Below, piece by piece: positions 1 through 11,820 of a DNA stretch of 64,000 bases. This DNA comes from Strigops habroptila (taxonomy: Eukaryota > Chordata > Aves > Psittaciformes > Psittacidae). A program made the position numbers and the translations under genes. How positions within the stretch are numbered: the stretch's first letter is position 1; every line of letters begins with the position of its first letter. The stretch is from NCBI RefSeq assembly GCF_004027225.2, contig NC_044288.2, positions 4,060,719-4,124,718 on the forward strand, read 5' to 3'. The notes beneath the pieces are model-generated. The model did no database searches and was not told the origin of the DNA. It worked only from the letters and a program-made list of their open reading frames with translations.

Positions 1-3000
1 GCAGACATCATCCTATGGATCATGTCTGTTAGTGGCAACAAGGCTCTTCTCAGTTTGAGTTCTCCCCTTTTGAGCTCGTTCTTGAGCTCCTACAGCAATG
101 GGTTCAACAATTACACCAGGTCTGAAAACCCATTTCCTTCAGTGTATATTTAAACTTGGTCCTGATGGCTTCATTGGATTCCCCTGGGATTTCTGCTGTG
201 GGATGAGACATCACCAAGATCCCTCATCTCTCACTGGGGTTTTACCTGCAAGAGCCCAACCTGCCCCTGCCCGCTCCAGCACAGCAAGAGAGGATTGAAA
301 ACACATATTCCCTCTCCCCAAGAGCTCCGTGGAGCTGGAATTGCTATGGCTCATTTTGAAATGAAAAGGCAATCTCAGAATATTCCATTTGTGTGAAATA
401 TCCCATCCCAAAGCTCTTCCCTCCAGCTTTTATTTGTGTTACCTCAACATTAGCAAGCGCTAATGCTTCGTCATTTGGAATAGAGTTGAAATGACAAACC
501 AGAATGTTTTGCTGCAGAAACTCTTCCGAAAACTGGGGAAAAGCTCAAAGGATGAGCCTGCTCATGCATTTTGGGATAATCCTTCCTGGATGGGCCCCTC
601 TTCCCATCAGGAGCTGGATCTTCATCCCTTGTGTGACCAAGAGGATGAAGTGATGGCCGGATGTGGCTACTCCAGAGAAGAAATGCTTCTGGTGGCTTAA
701 AATTAGGTGTTCACCAAGGTGATGGGAGCAGGCACCTTCCCTCCGGCTCTCTGTTCCTTTCATAACATGCGAAGTATATTCTGCTTTAAAGAGACACTGG
801 GTGAAATTAAAACCAGCTTCCGTGCAGAATTCCTCCCCCAGCTTGTGCAAATGCCACATTGTCAGAGCTGGAATTGCAGTGGGCAAATGGCTTCTGGCTA
901 GTGCTGGTCTTGGGTCTACAGCATCTTGCTCCCTCCTCCTCCTCCTCCTGCTCTCCCGGGTGGCTGCTGGGGGACCAGGATCATCAGGAATGTGAACGCT
1001 GCAGGCAGTGGCATCTTCCGAAGTGTTTTCTGTCCAGCGTGGATATGTTTCTATGGACTCTCAGTTGCATGAAGCTTCGCAGAGCTGTGTTTTGGCCTCA
1101 AGTTATCAGCTCGATGTTCCCTTCAGCTGGAAAATGTTTCTTTTTGGGTGTTTGTGTGGAAAGGATCATTCTTTACACAGAGCTCTGCAATGTGTGAGCC
1201 TGGTCAGGCGAGGAGGAATTGCTTTCCATGGCAGTGGAGGAGAGAACCTGTAAATCAGATCCCACCTTGCCTCCTGTACAAGTACCACTGGGGAGAGAAT
1301 AAGACACAGCATCATCTGGACAGTTTGGTATGTGCAATACAGGAGAAGTTTGCAGAACAGCGTTATAAATCGCTGGCAAGAGAAGAGGGATTTAACTTGA
1401 AGCTTTGGAAACACATTCGAACTCGCTCGTTTTGTAGGTTGGGTTAATTCATATTAATCTGTGAAAATATTCAGGTTTTCTTCTACGTGGGGACAGATGA
1501 CATTCCCAGAACTCGAGTCTTCAGGCTTTTCCAAGTCCTTATTGAAAAGCTGGAGATAATCACTTTTCCAAGGATCTAAAGATGACTCCACATTTACACA
1601 ACGTGATTAGGAACAAGCCTGTTTATATTTACGCTTACCACTGGAACAGGGCCACCTCCGGAGCAGCCCATGGAGCTTTTCATCCCATAGGAATGGGAAT
1701 CTGGTGCTGTGGTTATTTCCAGGCATGACACCAAAACCCCCCCATCTCTGAAAGGGCCTTTGGGAAGATGCTGGCTCATCTTCCTGCTCCTAATGCATTG
1801 CCCAGATCTTCCTTGGTTTTGGTGGATGGGGGGAATGGTTTTCCCCCTTCTGTCTGCAGCAACCTTTGGGGATACTGGGGAAGCTGCTGCAGCATGTCCC
1901 ACTGGATGGAGGTTGGATGGATTCTCGTGCCCCACAAGCATCAGCTGCCTGGGAGGGGATGGGGAGTGACGCCTCAGCCAGAGATTGCTTCCAGCCACAA
2001 AACTGTGTCTCTTCCCAGCGCAGGGAGTGTGTGACCACAGGCCACGGATGCAGCAGCGAGCAAGAGCCATCACAAGGCTTATTTTAACCTCCACAGCCGC
2101 CTTGGTGGTGGGAATACATCACATCCTGGCTCTGTGCCTCAGTTCCCCCATTACTAGGAAGGGAAAGGGATGTCTGCTTCATACCTTGGGCTTCAGAGCT
2201 GCAGCCCTGGAGCTGAGCAGAGTTGACCCATCCAGCCCCATCCCCACTGCTCCAAATCCCCCTTCCCAGGGCAGCAAAGCCCCTGCGCTAAGGATGCGAT
2301 CCCTCAGCCAGGAGGGACCCTGCTATAAGAGCCCTCTCTGCCGAGCCCTGCAGTGCCCACAGGGCCTGTCTGGTCTGTGACCCCCTTTGGCAGCAGCGGC
2401 CCCCTGCCCATCGCCTCCAGCAGCCTCTGCAGGCCGGAGGCTCCTCTCGCCCTCTCTGCTCGTGGGGAAGGCGCATGGTGCCAAGTCCCGCTCCAGCAGC
2501 TGTATGTTCTCCAGCGTGAGTCATCCCCGCCCCGAGCTTTCAGCCTCTCCATAACAACATTCCTTCTCTCTGATCTCAGAGCCTGGCTGTGATCACTCGC
2601 TGTCTAGTTCTCCTTCCTCCAGCCACACGGTTCCTCCTGCCCAGGCTCAGCCGAGGCAGCAGAGCAGAGGAGGCTCCACCAGGACAAAGCAGAGCTTGAA
2701 GCGAGGTGGATTCGGATCCCCTCCCTCCCCCAAAACCACGAGGAGTTTCCCAACTACCATGAGATTGGTTTTTCTCTCTCTGAAGGCAGTGGTGTTGATT
2801 CTTTGCTGTATTGTTTGCTGCTGTTCCTTCCCATCCAAGACGTGTCTATAAGAGCTGCACACCCTCTCCCAGAGCATCGAGGAGGGTGCTCCGAGCCTTT
2901 GGTCCTGCACGTCTCCTGTCCTACCATGAGTTTTGCTCCGGAGCCTCCTCCCTGAGCTCCTTCCTTTCTCTCCCTGCCATCACTTTTGTCCCCAGTGAGT

Positions 3001-3680
3001 CCTTTTCTCCTCTTCACTCTTTTGCTCTTCCAGAGGTGGTCCCACAGTCTGCAAGGATGTTGCAACAGCAACATCCATCTCCCTTCCATGAGCTGGGCAC
3101 GGAAGGAAAGGGCTGAGCTCCTCCATGGTGCCTCGTCCCCTGCTTGGTCCAGCTTTAACCCTGGAGAGCTGCAGGCAGCTGCCCTCATCCCTGTGCCCGC
3201 CTCCAGCATCTTCCAACACGTGAATGGTAGAACCATGGGGAGCCTGCACTTGGAAAACTGCTTCAGAGCAGGCTCCTGTGTAGGGATGGGCAGTGTCTGA
3301 GTGTGACAGCCTCTGCCAGCTCATGCTGCCGGCAGCACTGACCCTTGCTCCTGAGATCCCGCTGCTTCCCCTCCGGCTCTTTGGCCGGCTCTCCCTGGCA
3401 CAGGTACAGCCTCTGAATAGGAATCAGATTTTGCTCAAAAGCATTGATTTCTTCTGGATCGTGGAGTGCCCAGATGGTCTCCAGCAGCAGCAAAGGGAGA
3501 CCTGGAACGTGTCACTTGAACAGTGTGAAAAGCCAAAGTCAAATATCATCCCTCCCCAGGCAGCTGGGTTTGTTAGGCTTGCCTGGGTGGCCAGGATGAG
3601 GGAGGTATTGCTCCAGTCCAGCGGTGGAGCTGGCACCTTGGACATGCAGCTGTAACCCCTCGCCCTTCCCAGCACCCAAG
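1..3680. other. Non-coding stretch, no gene recognised
   Basis: Open frames here are short, overlap on both strands and look like no protein family I know. The sequence is moderately GC-rich unique DNA. A consensus AP-1 site (TGAGTCA, 2517-2523) lies about 190 bases after a TATA-like TATAAG (2324-2329), so a small promoter is conceivable, but nothing downstream supports a transcript. By amniote synteny the neighbour beyond the left edge could be SRSF4; no part of it is visible. Confidence 0.5.
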
Positions 3681-4072
3681 AATCATGGAATCACAGAATC
3701 ACAGATGGTTTGTGTTGGAAGGGACCTTAAAGCTCATCCAGTTCCAACCCCCTGCCACGGGCAGGGACACCTTCCACTAGAGCAGGTTGCTCCAAGCCCC
3801 TGTGTCCAACCTGGCCTTGAACACTGCCAGGGATGGGGCAGCCGCAGCTTCTCTGGGCACCCTGTGCCAGCGCCTCAGCACCCTCACAGGGAAGAGCTTC
3901 TGCCTCAGAGCTCATCTCAATCTCCCCTCTGGCAGGTTAAAGCCATTCCCCTTGGCCTGTCCCTACAGGCCCTTGTCCAAAGCCCCTCTCCAGGTTTCCT
4001 GGAGCCCCTTTAGGCACTGGAGCTGCTCTAAGGTCTCCCCTTAAGGAGCCTTCTCTTCTGAGAAGAAGCTCC
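3681..4072 (-). mobile_element. CR1 LINE 3' fragment
   Basis: The + strand reads AATCATGGAATCACAGAATC, then GGTTTGTGTTGGAAGGGACC and the long block around CACCTTCCACTAGAGCAGG. This is the reverse complement of a CR1 3' end, which closes on short ATTCTATG-like repeats. The copy is 5'-truncated, as usual for CR1. Frames inside it are not host genes. Confidence 0.9.
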
Positions 4073-4662
4073 AAAGTTTCCCAAACACCACTTTAACAGC
4101 CTGGCAGAGGGCGGGGAAAGACGACCCTGTGCAGCATCTCCACAGCATCACCCAGAAGTGGGGATTTTATTCCTCTCATCCTTGTCTCGCCAGATGATGC
4201 TCGTCTGCCAGAGGCAGGTGAGGAACCTGGCTCATCCTGTGCCTCATTTCTGAGCTTTATCCCCAAACCCCTTTCCTGGGCAGCACTCTGTCACAGAGCC
4301 TGATGGCTGGATTCTACATCTGCTTTCAGACTGCGGGGTGCTGGTGGCTAAGTCATGCTGGGCACGGCAGGGTTGTGTTTTGTGGGCAGGGGTTTGGTTT
4401 GATGCTGAGATTTGCCTCAGCCATGGGGAAGGGGGAATGTGAGCGCGGTGCGTTGTTAATTAAAGGCTGATAATCAGCCTCTGCCTGCAGAACAGCAGTG
4501 GCTCTGGGTGTAATGGGGTCAGATCTCCTCAGCACTTACCAGCGTGTGGGGTTGGGGTGTTGGTGCAGGGGTGTGTTTGTGAAAGCTGGGATCGGTTGTT
4601 TCAGTGCATCACAGTGTGCCCGCGGTGGTTACAGCTGTGGGATGCTGCTGGCTGCTCAGTGG
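4073..4662. other. Non-coding stretch upstream of the CpG island
   Basis: No gene seen. It contains a perfect 7+1+7 inverted repeat, GGCTGAT-A-ATCAGCC (4465-4479), with a GATA core on each arm; this is a possible factor site and no more than that. Confidence 0.45.
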
Positions 4663-4835
4663 GGATGGGAAATGGGGATGCAGGGATGGGGACACAGGGA
4701 TGGGGATATAGGGATGGGGATGTGGGTATGGAGTTGTTGGGATGAGGATGGGGATGAAGTGATGGGGATGTGGGGAAAAGGATGTGGAGATGGAAGGATA
4801 GGGATGGGGATGTGGGGGTGTGGATGTGGGGATCG
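4663..4835 (+). repeat. GGGATG-type G-rich tandem repeat
   Basis: Degenerate tandem units of GGGGATGGGGATG type (GGGATG/GGGACA/GGGATA variants) run up to the edge of the CpG island. Runs of three to four G every few bases give the + strand G-quadruplex potential. The in-frame translation (GDGDVGM type) is a repeat artefact. Confidence 0.8.
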
Positions 4836-4859
4836 TTGGAGCTCACAGCGAGGTCTTCA

Positions 4860-5640
4860 TGCGTCTCTTTGCCAAGTTCAGAGGAAGAGAAGCCAAGCGC
4901 CGCGCTCCGAGCCGGCTCCTTGCAGCTCCTCTTTGTGCTGCCCGGAGGAGAAGCCTCCTTTGGGACGCGCTTTGAGCGGGCTCTGCGCCGCACGCCCGGG
5001 CTGCCCCAGCGAGCTGCGGCCGCTGCCTTCCCCCCGCTGCACCCTCCGCGCTCTCACGGCTTGGGGGGGGGGGACCCCGCTGGAAGCCCCGGCCCGGGCT
5101 TCTTGTTTCCAGCTCCCTGGACTGGACCCCCCCCGAGCCCCGCAGCGCGATCGCAACTTTCCCACGGCTGCGGCCCCGCCGGGGGGTCCCGGCCCGTGTC
5201 CCCCCCGCTCCGCCCCGGCCCGTTCCCCGCGAGCGCCGCGCTCCGCCCCCCGCGGGATCGCGGCCGGGGCCGGTCGGGGCGGGGACCCGGGGCCGGGCGG
5301 AACTCACCGCCCCCCCCCCCCGCCCAGACGGCGGCGGCGGCGAACCGGGAGGCGGGAGGAGCCGCGCGTTGTGTCCCCCCCCCCCCCCCGCTGCCTCCCG
5401 CCGCTCCATGGCCCCGGCCGCGGCGGCGGAGCCCAGCGCCCGCTGCCCCCCGGGGACCGGCCCCGGCCCCGGCCGGAGGCGCTCGGCTCGGCGGCCGCCG
5501 GTGAGTGCGGGACCGGGGGGGGGGGGCGGGCTCTGGAGCGGGTGAGGGGGGGATCCAGGCGGACACACGGACACGGCGCCTGCCGGACAGACTCACATCA
5601 GCCCCGGGGGACAATGAGCCCGCAGCGGGATGCGCGGCGG
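4860..5640 (+). promoter_or_regulatory. TMEM200B: CpG island, probable TMEM200B promoter
   Basis: Very GC-rich with dense CpG, several homopolymeric C or G runs of 8-13 and GC-box-like CCGCCC/GGGGCGG words. It ends in the consensus splice donor CCGCCG|GTGAGTGCGG at 5500/5501 on the + strand. It is the only CpG island in the left part and TMEM200B is the next + strand gene, so I infer it is the promoter and first exon. The transcription start cannot be placed. Confidence 0.65.
5408..5500 (+). other. TMEM200B: Probable 5' leader exon of TMEM200B (3' part) with upstream ORF
   Basis: The donor GTGAGT at 5501 ends this segment; the 5' limit given is only the first ATG. From that ATG (5408) the frame stays open for 31 codons (Ala/Pro/Arg-rich) to the donor in phase 0. 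If spliced to the acceptor at 11797/11798 it runs eight more codons and stops at TGA 11822-11824, overlapping the TMEM200B start codon in an ATGA. The peptide resembles no known domain, so the exon is best read as 5' UTR. The splice pairing is inferred from donor and acceptor quality and strand only. Confidence 0.45.
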
Positions 5641-6035
5641 GAACCCACGGGGCACCCACGGGCACCGGGAACCCGCGGATCCGCGGCACCCACGGGCACA
5701 GCGCGCTCAGGGAAATGGGGCACCCGCGGGCACCGGGAATGTGCGGATGCGGGGCACCCACGGGCATGGGGCACCCACGGACACCGGGAACACACGGAGC
5801 CGGGGGACCCAAAGGCACGGAGCACCCATGGACTTGGGGCACCCACGGGCACAGGGCACTCATGGAAACGGGGCACCCACAGGCGCTGGGAACCCGCGGA
5901 TCTGGGGTACCTGTGGTCATGGGGCATCCATGGACATGGAGCACTCACAGGCACCAGGAACCCACAGACCCGGGGCACCCATGTGCACAGGACTTGGAGC
6001 ACCCACAGGCACCCAGCACCCACAGACACGAACAC
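5640..6035 (+). repeat. Degenerate GC-rich minisatellite
   Basis: Tandem diverged copies of a unit built from GGGCACCCACGGGCAC and GGGAACCCGCGGAT, about 18 bases per short unit and nested into longer ones. It lies directly after the presumed TMEM200B first exon. It makes long open frames on both strands (GTHGHRE and VPVGAP repeats), which I read as artefacts. Confidence 0.8.
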
Positions 6036-6262
6036 GCTCCCACAGCCACCAAGCCCCCGCGGGGACACCCGGCCATGCACACGCGTGCAGCCCGCACTCC
6101 CATGCACACGCGCTGACACGCATGCTGCATGGATGGGTGCACACACTCGTGTGCAAGCCCACGTGTGGGCACACGCACCTTTGCATGGCCAGAACATGGG
6201 TCCGGGGCAGCAACCGGCAGCTCCAGGCAAACCCCAGTGCTTTTGGCAGTTCTCCGAGCCTT

Positions 6263-6335
6263 GGAATCGTGGAATCATGGAATGGTTTGGGTTGGAAGGG
6301 ACCTTAAAGCTCACCTAGTTCCATCTAGTCTCCTT
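6263..6335 (-). mobile_element. CR1 LINE 3' stub
   Basis: About 70 bases with the CR1 3' signature (GGAATCATGGAATGG, then GGGTTGGAAGGGACCTTAAA) in the reverse orientation. The rest of the element is absent, so this is a severely 5'-truncated insertion. Confidence 0.85.
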
Positions 6336-9300
6336 GCAGAGGGTTGGGGTGAGGAGGGAGTCATGCAACTGATCCCCATGCAGGGTTTGATGTGGACACT
6401 CAAGAGAGGAGAAGTGGGTGGAAATCATCCAGCAGCTCCTGGAGTTTGGGATGGGGATGTCCTTTTGGCACAAGGGGCTCAGCTTGGCTGGGGGGAGCAC
6501 CCACAGCCGGACCCACGGCTCCCATCTTGCTCCCGGGTGGGTTTTGATTCCTGTAGGTGGTGATAAAGGGGAGGTTTAAAACGCTGGAGGCAAAAGTAAC
6601 CCCAGCTGAGAACTTCATTGTGTGCAGGGAGAGCGGGATGCGGGTCCCTGGGGTGGGACGAGATGGGTTTATGTGTGCTTGTACCCGCCAGATAACTTGG
6701 GCCTGGCCTGGGAGCGGGAAGGACTTGGCAGCCCCCTGGAGTCCCTCCTCCTGCTGCTCTGGCAGGGATCTCTCAAAGGAGCAGCAGGGAAGGTGCCAAA
6801 TTCAGGCAGAGTTTGGTCCTAATTCCCTGGAAATCCCAGCCTACGTATTTCTTTCCTCTCCTTCCTTTCCTTTTTGACCATGAGGGTTTGCAAGGTGCGT
6901 GGCTGCAGCCTCCATCCCCGGGTCCTCTGCACCCTGCACCGCTTCCCAGAGGCAGGAATTCTCCCAGGAAATCCCTCCTGAGCTTCCCACTCCTCCCCCT
7001 CCTCCTCCTCCGAGGAGAAAAGCACCGTTAGATATCCTCTCTCCATTTAAATTTAGATGCCTGCAATATCTTGAATTTGGATTTATTAATGATTTGCATG
7101 TGGTTCCTATCAGGACGCGTTGAGCAATGCAGATGGCCTGGTTTCGGCATCAGCTCGGGGGAGAAACACAAGATCTGTGGCATTTTCTATTGTCTCCTTA
7201 AACAATGGGCCTGTCAGAAGCAGCTGGAATGATGATCCCCTTCTCCAGGGGTATGACACTGTGTAGGATCCATCCAAGCTGTGTGATCTCCTCGCGCGGG
7301 GTGACCGGCCTTAGGGATGAGTCTGATGAGCGGAGCCAACCTGGGTGAGGGAGCTCGTGTCATCAGTCATCAGCTGGATGTTCCCATGTGCCTGAGGGGC
7401 TGGGAAGAGCTTGGCACATGGCCCTGTTCTGGGAGCAGCCAGGACTTTGGGGAAGTCAAGGTGAATGGAGCTGGGGGCTCTCCTCGCTCCCGCCTGTCGC
7501 TGCATCCCACTTCCCCATCAGGACCATCTCATGTTGGGGAGCCCATCAAGCACAGAGTGGAAACCAAAGGGACAGACCCCTCCGTGTCCCCAAACCACCT
7601 CAGCGCTGTCTTTCCCTGTATCCCACTGTCCTGGATCCCATTCTGGCCTCTTGGCTCCTGCCTGCTGTCTGGGATGTATGACCTGAAGATGGGAAGCCAG
7701 CAAGATGCTTCTCCACAGCTTGACCCTGCGTGGAGGTGATGCTTCCATCAGCAAGTGCTTAGTGGAGGTGATGGTGTGTTAACACCTCACTCATCCCAAC
7801 CTTCCCTTGGGGAAACTGAGGTCTGGAGAGAAACAAGGGATGTTCAGAGTGAGGAACCGTCACCTTTGGGTGACAGGCAGAGGATGGTCACACCTGAGGT
7901 CTTCTGTGCTGCAGCAAAGGGGAAGATATTCCATAAACCCAGTTAAAACCTGGTGTGAGACCCTCCAGCCCAGGACCAGAAGGTGGTTCCTGCTGAGAAA
8001 GGGGCTAATCCATCCTGCACCGTGATAATGAGTGTTACTGGGTTTATGTGGAAGCTTCTATGAGGGACCTCAGTTAATTATGATTGATTAACGGGTGTCC
8101 CCAGCCAAAAATGAGCCTGAGACTGATCTATCACCGTCTTGGGAACACGTGTTGGGGTCACAGCAGGGGGAAGTTTGACCTCTTGGGACAAGCCTGGAGG
8201 AGGCTTTGCTGCTGCAGACTGGGAGCTGCTGGTGGGTGCTGGGATGGTGACAGGGTTTTCTTCTGTTGGAAGAGACCCAGAAAGATTCCCGGCAGCTTTT
8301 ATCTCCTTTCTTCTCTCTGGACACCTCTGGTGTGTAGCCAAGGGGGGAATGTCAAAATCAGTTTATTCCCCAACTCAGGAGAACGGCTTCAGAGCCGCAG
8401 TATTTTAGGAAAAGAAAAGGAAAAAGGAGGTGCTTTCCGTTTGTCAGGCATTGCTGGGGTTGCAGCCTGAGCTGCTCCTTGTGCCAGCTTCCCAGGGGGA
8501 GGATGTGCAGGACACCCACAGCATGGGATCCTGGAGCAGGGCAGGACAGCGATGGAAACACACTCCCCGGGGAGATGCTGGGGTTAAATCCCTGCTGGAA
8601 TGGTGGAGTCTATCCCGTGCCAAAGCCTTTTCCAGGTGAGAGCCCCTCATCCCTCAGCCAGAGGGAGATTTTGAGGCCAAATCTGCTTTCTGATAACTTG
8701 TGGCACGCTGCAGACTCACACTGGCTGTGGCAGGGACAGGGACCCTTCCCAGGCTCTGCCTTACCCCCAGCCCGGCTCCGCTGCTGCTGGATGCGCTGGG
8801 ATTTAGTGTCGAGTTTTAGGAGCATCTGCCTCCTGCGAAGGCGGCGGGAGAGGATTGGGGCGGGAGGGGGGAGCCAGGAAGATGCCTTTGTGATGGGGGG
8901 GATTAGGGAAATATTTGGGTTTATTTTAATGCCAGGCTTATTGCAGGGATTGGGAGCTTAACTCCGAACCTGGCAGCGGAGCAGCCCTCGGCTCTCTCTC
9001 TACCGGCATTCCCATCCCTAGACTGGCATTCCCATTGGGAACAGAAACCTCAAAACCGGACGTGTCGGGAACCATGGGTTGGAAGGGGGTGGCCGGGAGC
9101 CCCCGAGTCACCTCCTGTCCCCACCAAGGGAGCTGGTTGTCCCCTTGCCCCAGCAGCACCCATGGGACCCAGCGCTGAGCTGTGTCCAGCGCCGCTGCTC
9201 CGGTGCTGAATTAATCCCTTTGCGTGAGTGCCGGCGGCTGCGAGCTGCAGAACTGGGTGGAAACGTTGGGATTTGGCTCATTTTGTTTTACTTTTTTTTT

Positions 9301-11067
9301 TTTTCTAAAGAGCTTATATAACCTTGGGGATTCTATTAATAAAAATAATGGGTTTGAACTCTGGGAACAACCAGCCCCAGCGATGAGCAATTCCGTGCTT
9401 CAACTCCACAACGTAGCAGGAGATGGGGGGAGAGGTGCTGGGGGCAGGAACAGTGGCAGGGGAATGGGGAAGGGGCAAAGGGGATTCCCAGCCTGGAGGC
9501 AGGTTGATGGCATCTTCCTGCCCTGTGTCTCCATCCCTGTATCCAGGGAAAAGGACAGGAGGGAGGGAATGGGGTTATTCAGACCCAGCCTGAGTGTACA
9601 CCCCGTGGATGTGGGACCCTCTTGTCCTGCTGCGCCCGTTTTGAAGCAGCTCCCACAGTTTAATCCTGGGTTGTATCCAGTATAAAAGCATGGGAGCAGC
9701 ATCCCAAATAGCACCCAGACCCGGCGCATGGCCCTGGCTGGACCTGGATCTAAGATGGGAATTAGAGAAAGTGGAGACATAACCTAAATCAGGGCGTTTA
9801 GAGGCAAAGAACCCTCAGTCTTTGGGATGTGTTTGAGCTCCTGGTTGTTTCCCTTGTAATACCAAACTATTCAAACCTTCATTTTCCTATGGAGGGTGCA
9901 TGTTGCGTCGGGTTTATTGTGTTTCTCCCTTGGCCATGCAGGATCATCAGCCTTTTCCCAGGAAGCTTTCCCACCCCCCTCAGCAGTTGGGTTGGGTTGT
10001 TTGGGACTTTATTTTCCTTCTTCCTTTAAATCTCCCTTATTCAAATTGTCACAGCTTGAGCGGCTTGTGCCAGGAACACACTGTCATCCTGAAACTCATA
10101 TCTTTAATTCCTTCCCTCTGGTGCTAATAACACCTTAAGATGATTAAGACTGAGGATAAAAAATCTTTGTGTCTTGTTTTCCTGCCATCGGTGATGCTGG
10201 TCGCTGGCTCTTGGTGCTTCATTCATCCCGGGGAGTAAAATTAGAGCCGTCACCCCCCTCCAACCGGGGTGTTTCTGCTTGGGTTTAGTTTCTGGCTCTT
10301 CGTTGCTGAGTATCGATGCCACCAGGCTCTGTGCTCTCCAAATGCTTTTCTTTTGCCATTTCTTCTGCTGCAAGCCCCCTCCTGCAGCATCCCTTGGCTG
10401 GGGGCCACCCTGCAGCATCCCCAGCCCCCATTTGGGAACGGCGCGGGCAGCATTCCCGCTGCTGGCCATTGCTGGGCACACAGCAGCGAGCAGCCGGGCT
10501 GCAGGGACACGGATTCCTGTCAACATGAGGTTATCTATTTGCTTTTAAAGATGTTTTCGGGCTGGGACATGCCCAGAGCGTGTTTCAGCTTCCCCGTACC
10601 ATGGGGCATCGCTTACCCTGTGCGCGATGGTGCCAGCCCAGCTGATGCTTCCCTGCGGGGTGGTCACTGGCTGGCTTTGGCAGCAGCTTCAACAGCGTCT
10701 TGCTCATCCAGCAAACAAGGTACTGGATAAAACGCTGTACTGAGCACTCTGGGGTGCCCGTGAACCCTGCTGTGGAGCTTTGTCTTGGTGCTTGCGAGGG
10801 CAGGACTCTGTGCATGAAGCAGGTTGAGGAAAGCGCCTCTTGCTCTCAGCTTAGGTCCTGTGTGGTGCTGGGTTGGTGGGTGCTGTGTCTGACCAGCGGC
10901 TTGAGGTGGTGGGGTGTTGGGTTTGGTTTTTAGGGGGTGTTTGGATAGTGAGTGGAGCAAATGGGAGCTGCATCGCTCGCAGGGCCCCACGTGCTGCGGC
11001 TCTCACAGGCCTTTAGATTGGGTTTTCACATCCAGCCGTGCCTCAGTTTCTCCAGCCAGCAGGAAAC
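6336..11067 (+). other. Presumed TMEM200B intron 1 sequence
   Basis: No exon, RNA gene or transposon was recognised. An AT-rich patch at about 7040-7260 stands out: it holds a consensus octamer ATTTGCAT (7092-7099) and two inverted SOX-type words, ATTGT (7189-7193) and ACAAT (7202-7206). A T13 run sits near 9291. The other open frames lack family resemblance. Confidence 0.45.
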
Positions 11068-11582
11068 TTCCCTTTCCCTTTCCCTTTCCCTTTCCCTTTC
11101 CCTTTCCCTTTCCCTTTCCCTTTCCCTTTCCCTTTCCCTTTCCCTTTCCCTTCCCCTTTCCCTTTCCCTTTTCCCTTTTCTCTTTTCTTTCCCTTTCCCT
11201 TTCCCTTTCCCTTTCCCTTTCCCTTTCCCTTTCCCTTTCCCTTTCCCTTTCCCTTTCCCCTTTTCCCTTTTCTCTTTTCCCTTTTCTCTTTTCTCTTTTC
11301 CCTTTCCCTTTCCCTTTCCCTTTTCTCTATTCCCTTTTCTCTTTTCTCTTTTCTTTCCCTTTCCCTTTCCCTTTCCCTTTCCCTTTCCCTTTCCCTTTCC
11401 CTTTCCCTTTCCCTTTCCCTTTCCCTTTCCCTTTCCCCTTTTCCCTTTTCTCTTTTCCCTTTCCCTTTCCCTTTCCCTTTTCTCTATTCCCTTTTCTCTT
11501 TTCTCTTTTCTCTTTTCTTTCCCTTTCCCTTTCCCTCTCCCTTTCCCTTTCCCTTTCCCTTTCCCTTTCCCTTCCCTTCCCG
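11068..11582 (+). repeat. (CCCTTT)n hexanucleotide satellite tract
   Basis: About 515 bases of almost pure pyrimidine on the + strand, mostly CCCTTT units with interspersed TTTTCT and TTTTCCC variants. A variant block containing TTTTCTCTATTCCCTTTTCTC occurs twice, about 150-175 bases apart, so part of the tract was duplicated. It ends about 215 bases before the TMEM200B coding-exon acceptor. Frames reading PFPFPF, SLSLSL or KGKGKG are repeat artefacts. Confidence 0.95.
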
Positions 11583-11820
11583 ACACTGATGCACAGCACC
11601 CTTTTGTGTCATTATGGTCCCCACACTCCCAGCATCCCCCTGCTTCCCATGTTCCTAGCATTCCCATACTCCTGGCACCCCCATGCTCCCATATCCTCCC
11701 CATTCTCCCAGCATCCCTGTGCTCCCCATGCTCCCATCATCCCGGGCACACAGAGCCCCAGTGATGCCTCTTCACCTTTTTCTCCTCCCCACGGCAGGAG
11801 GAGCGGCCGAGCCGGACACG

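Noticed and set aside
2758-2850. A 30-codon signal-peptide-like frame starting MRLVFLSLKAVVLILCC
   Set aside because: Too short, pyrimidine-rich, no downstream exon with a matching frame, and it stops at once after the hydrophobic part.
4498-6318. A 606-codon + strand open frame
   Set aside because: It runs through the G-rich repeat, CpG island, minisatellite and a CR1 stub. Composition follows the repeats, all frames are open there, and the splice donor at 5500 cuts it.
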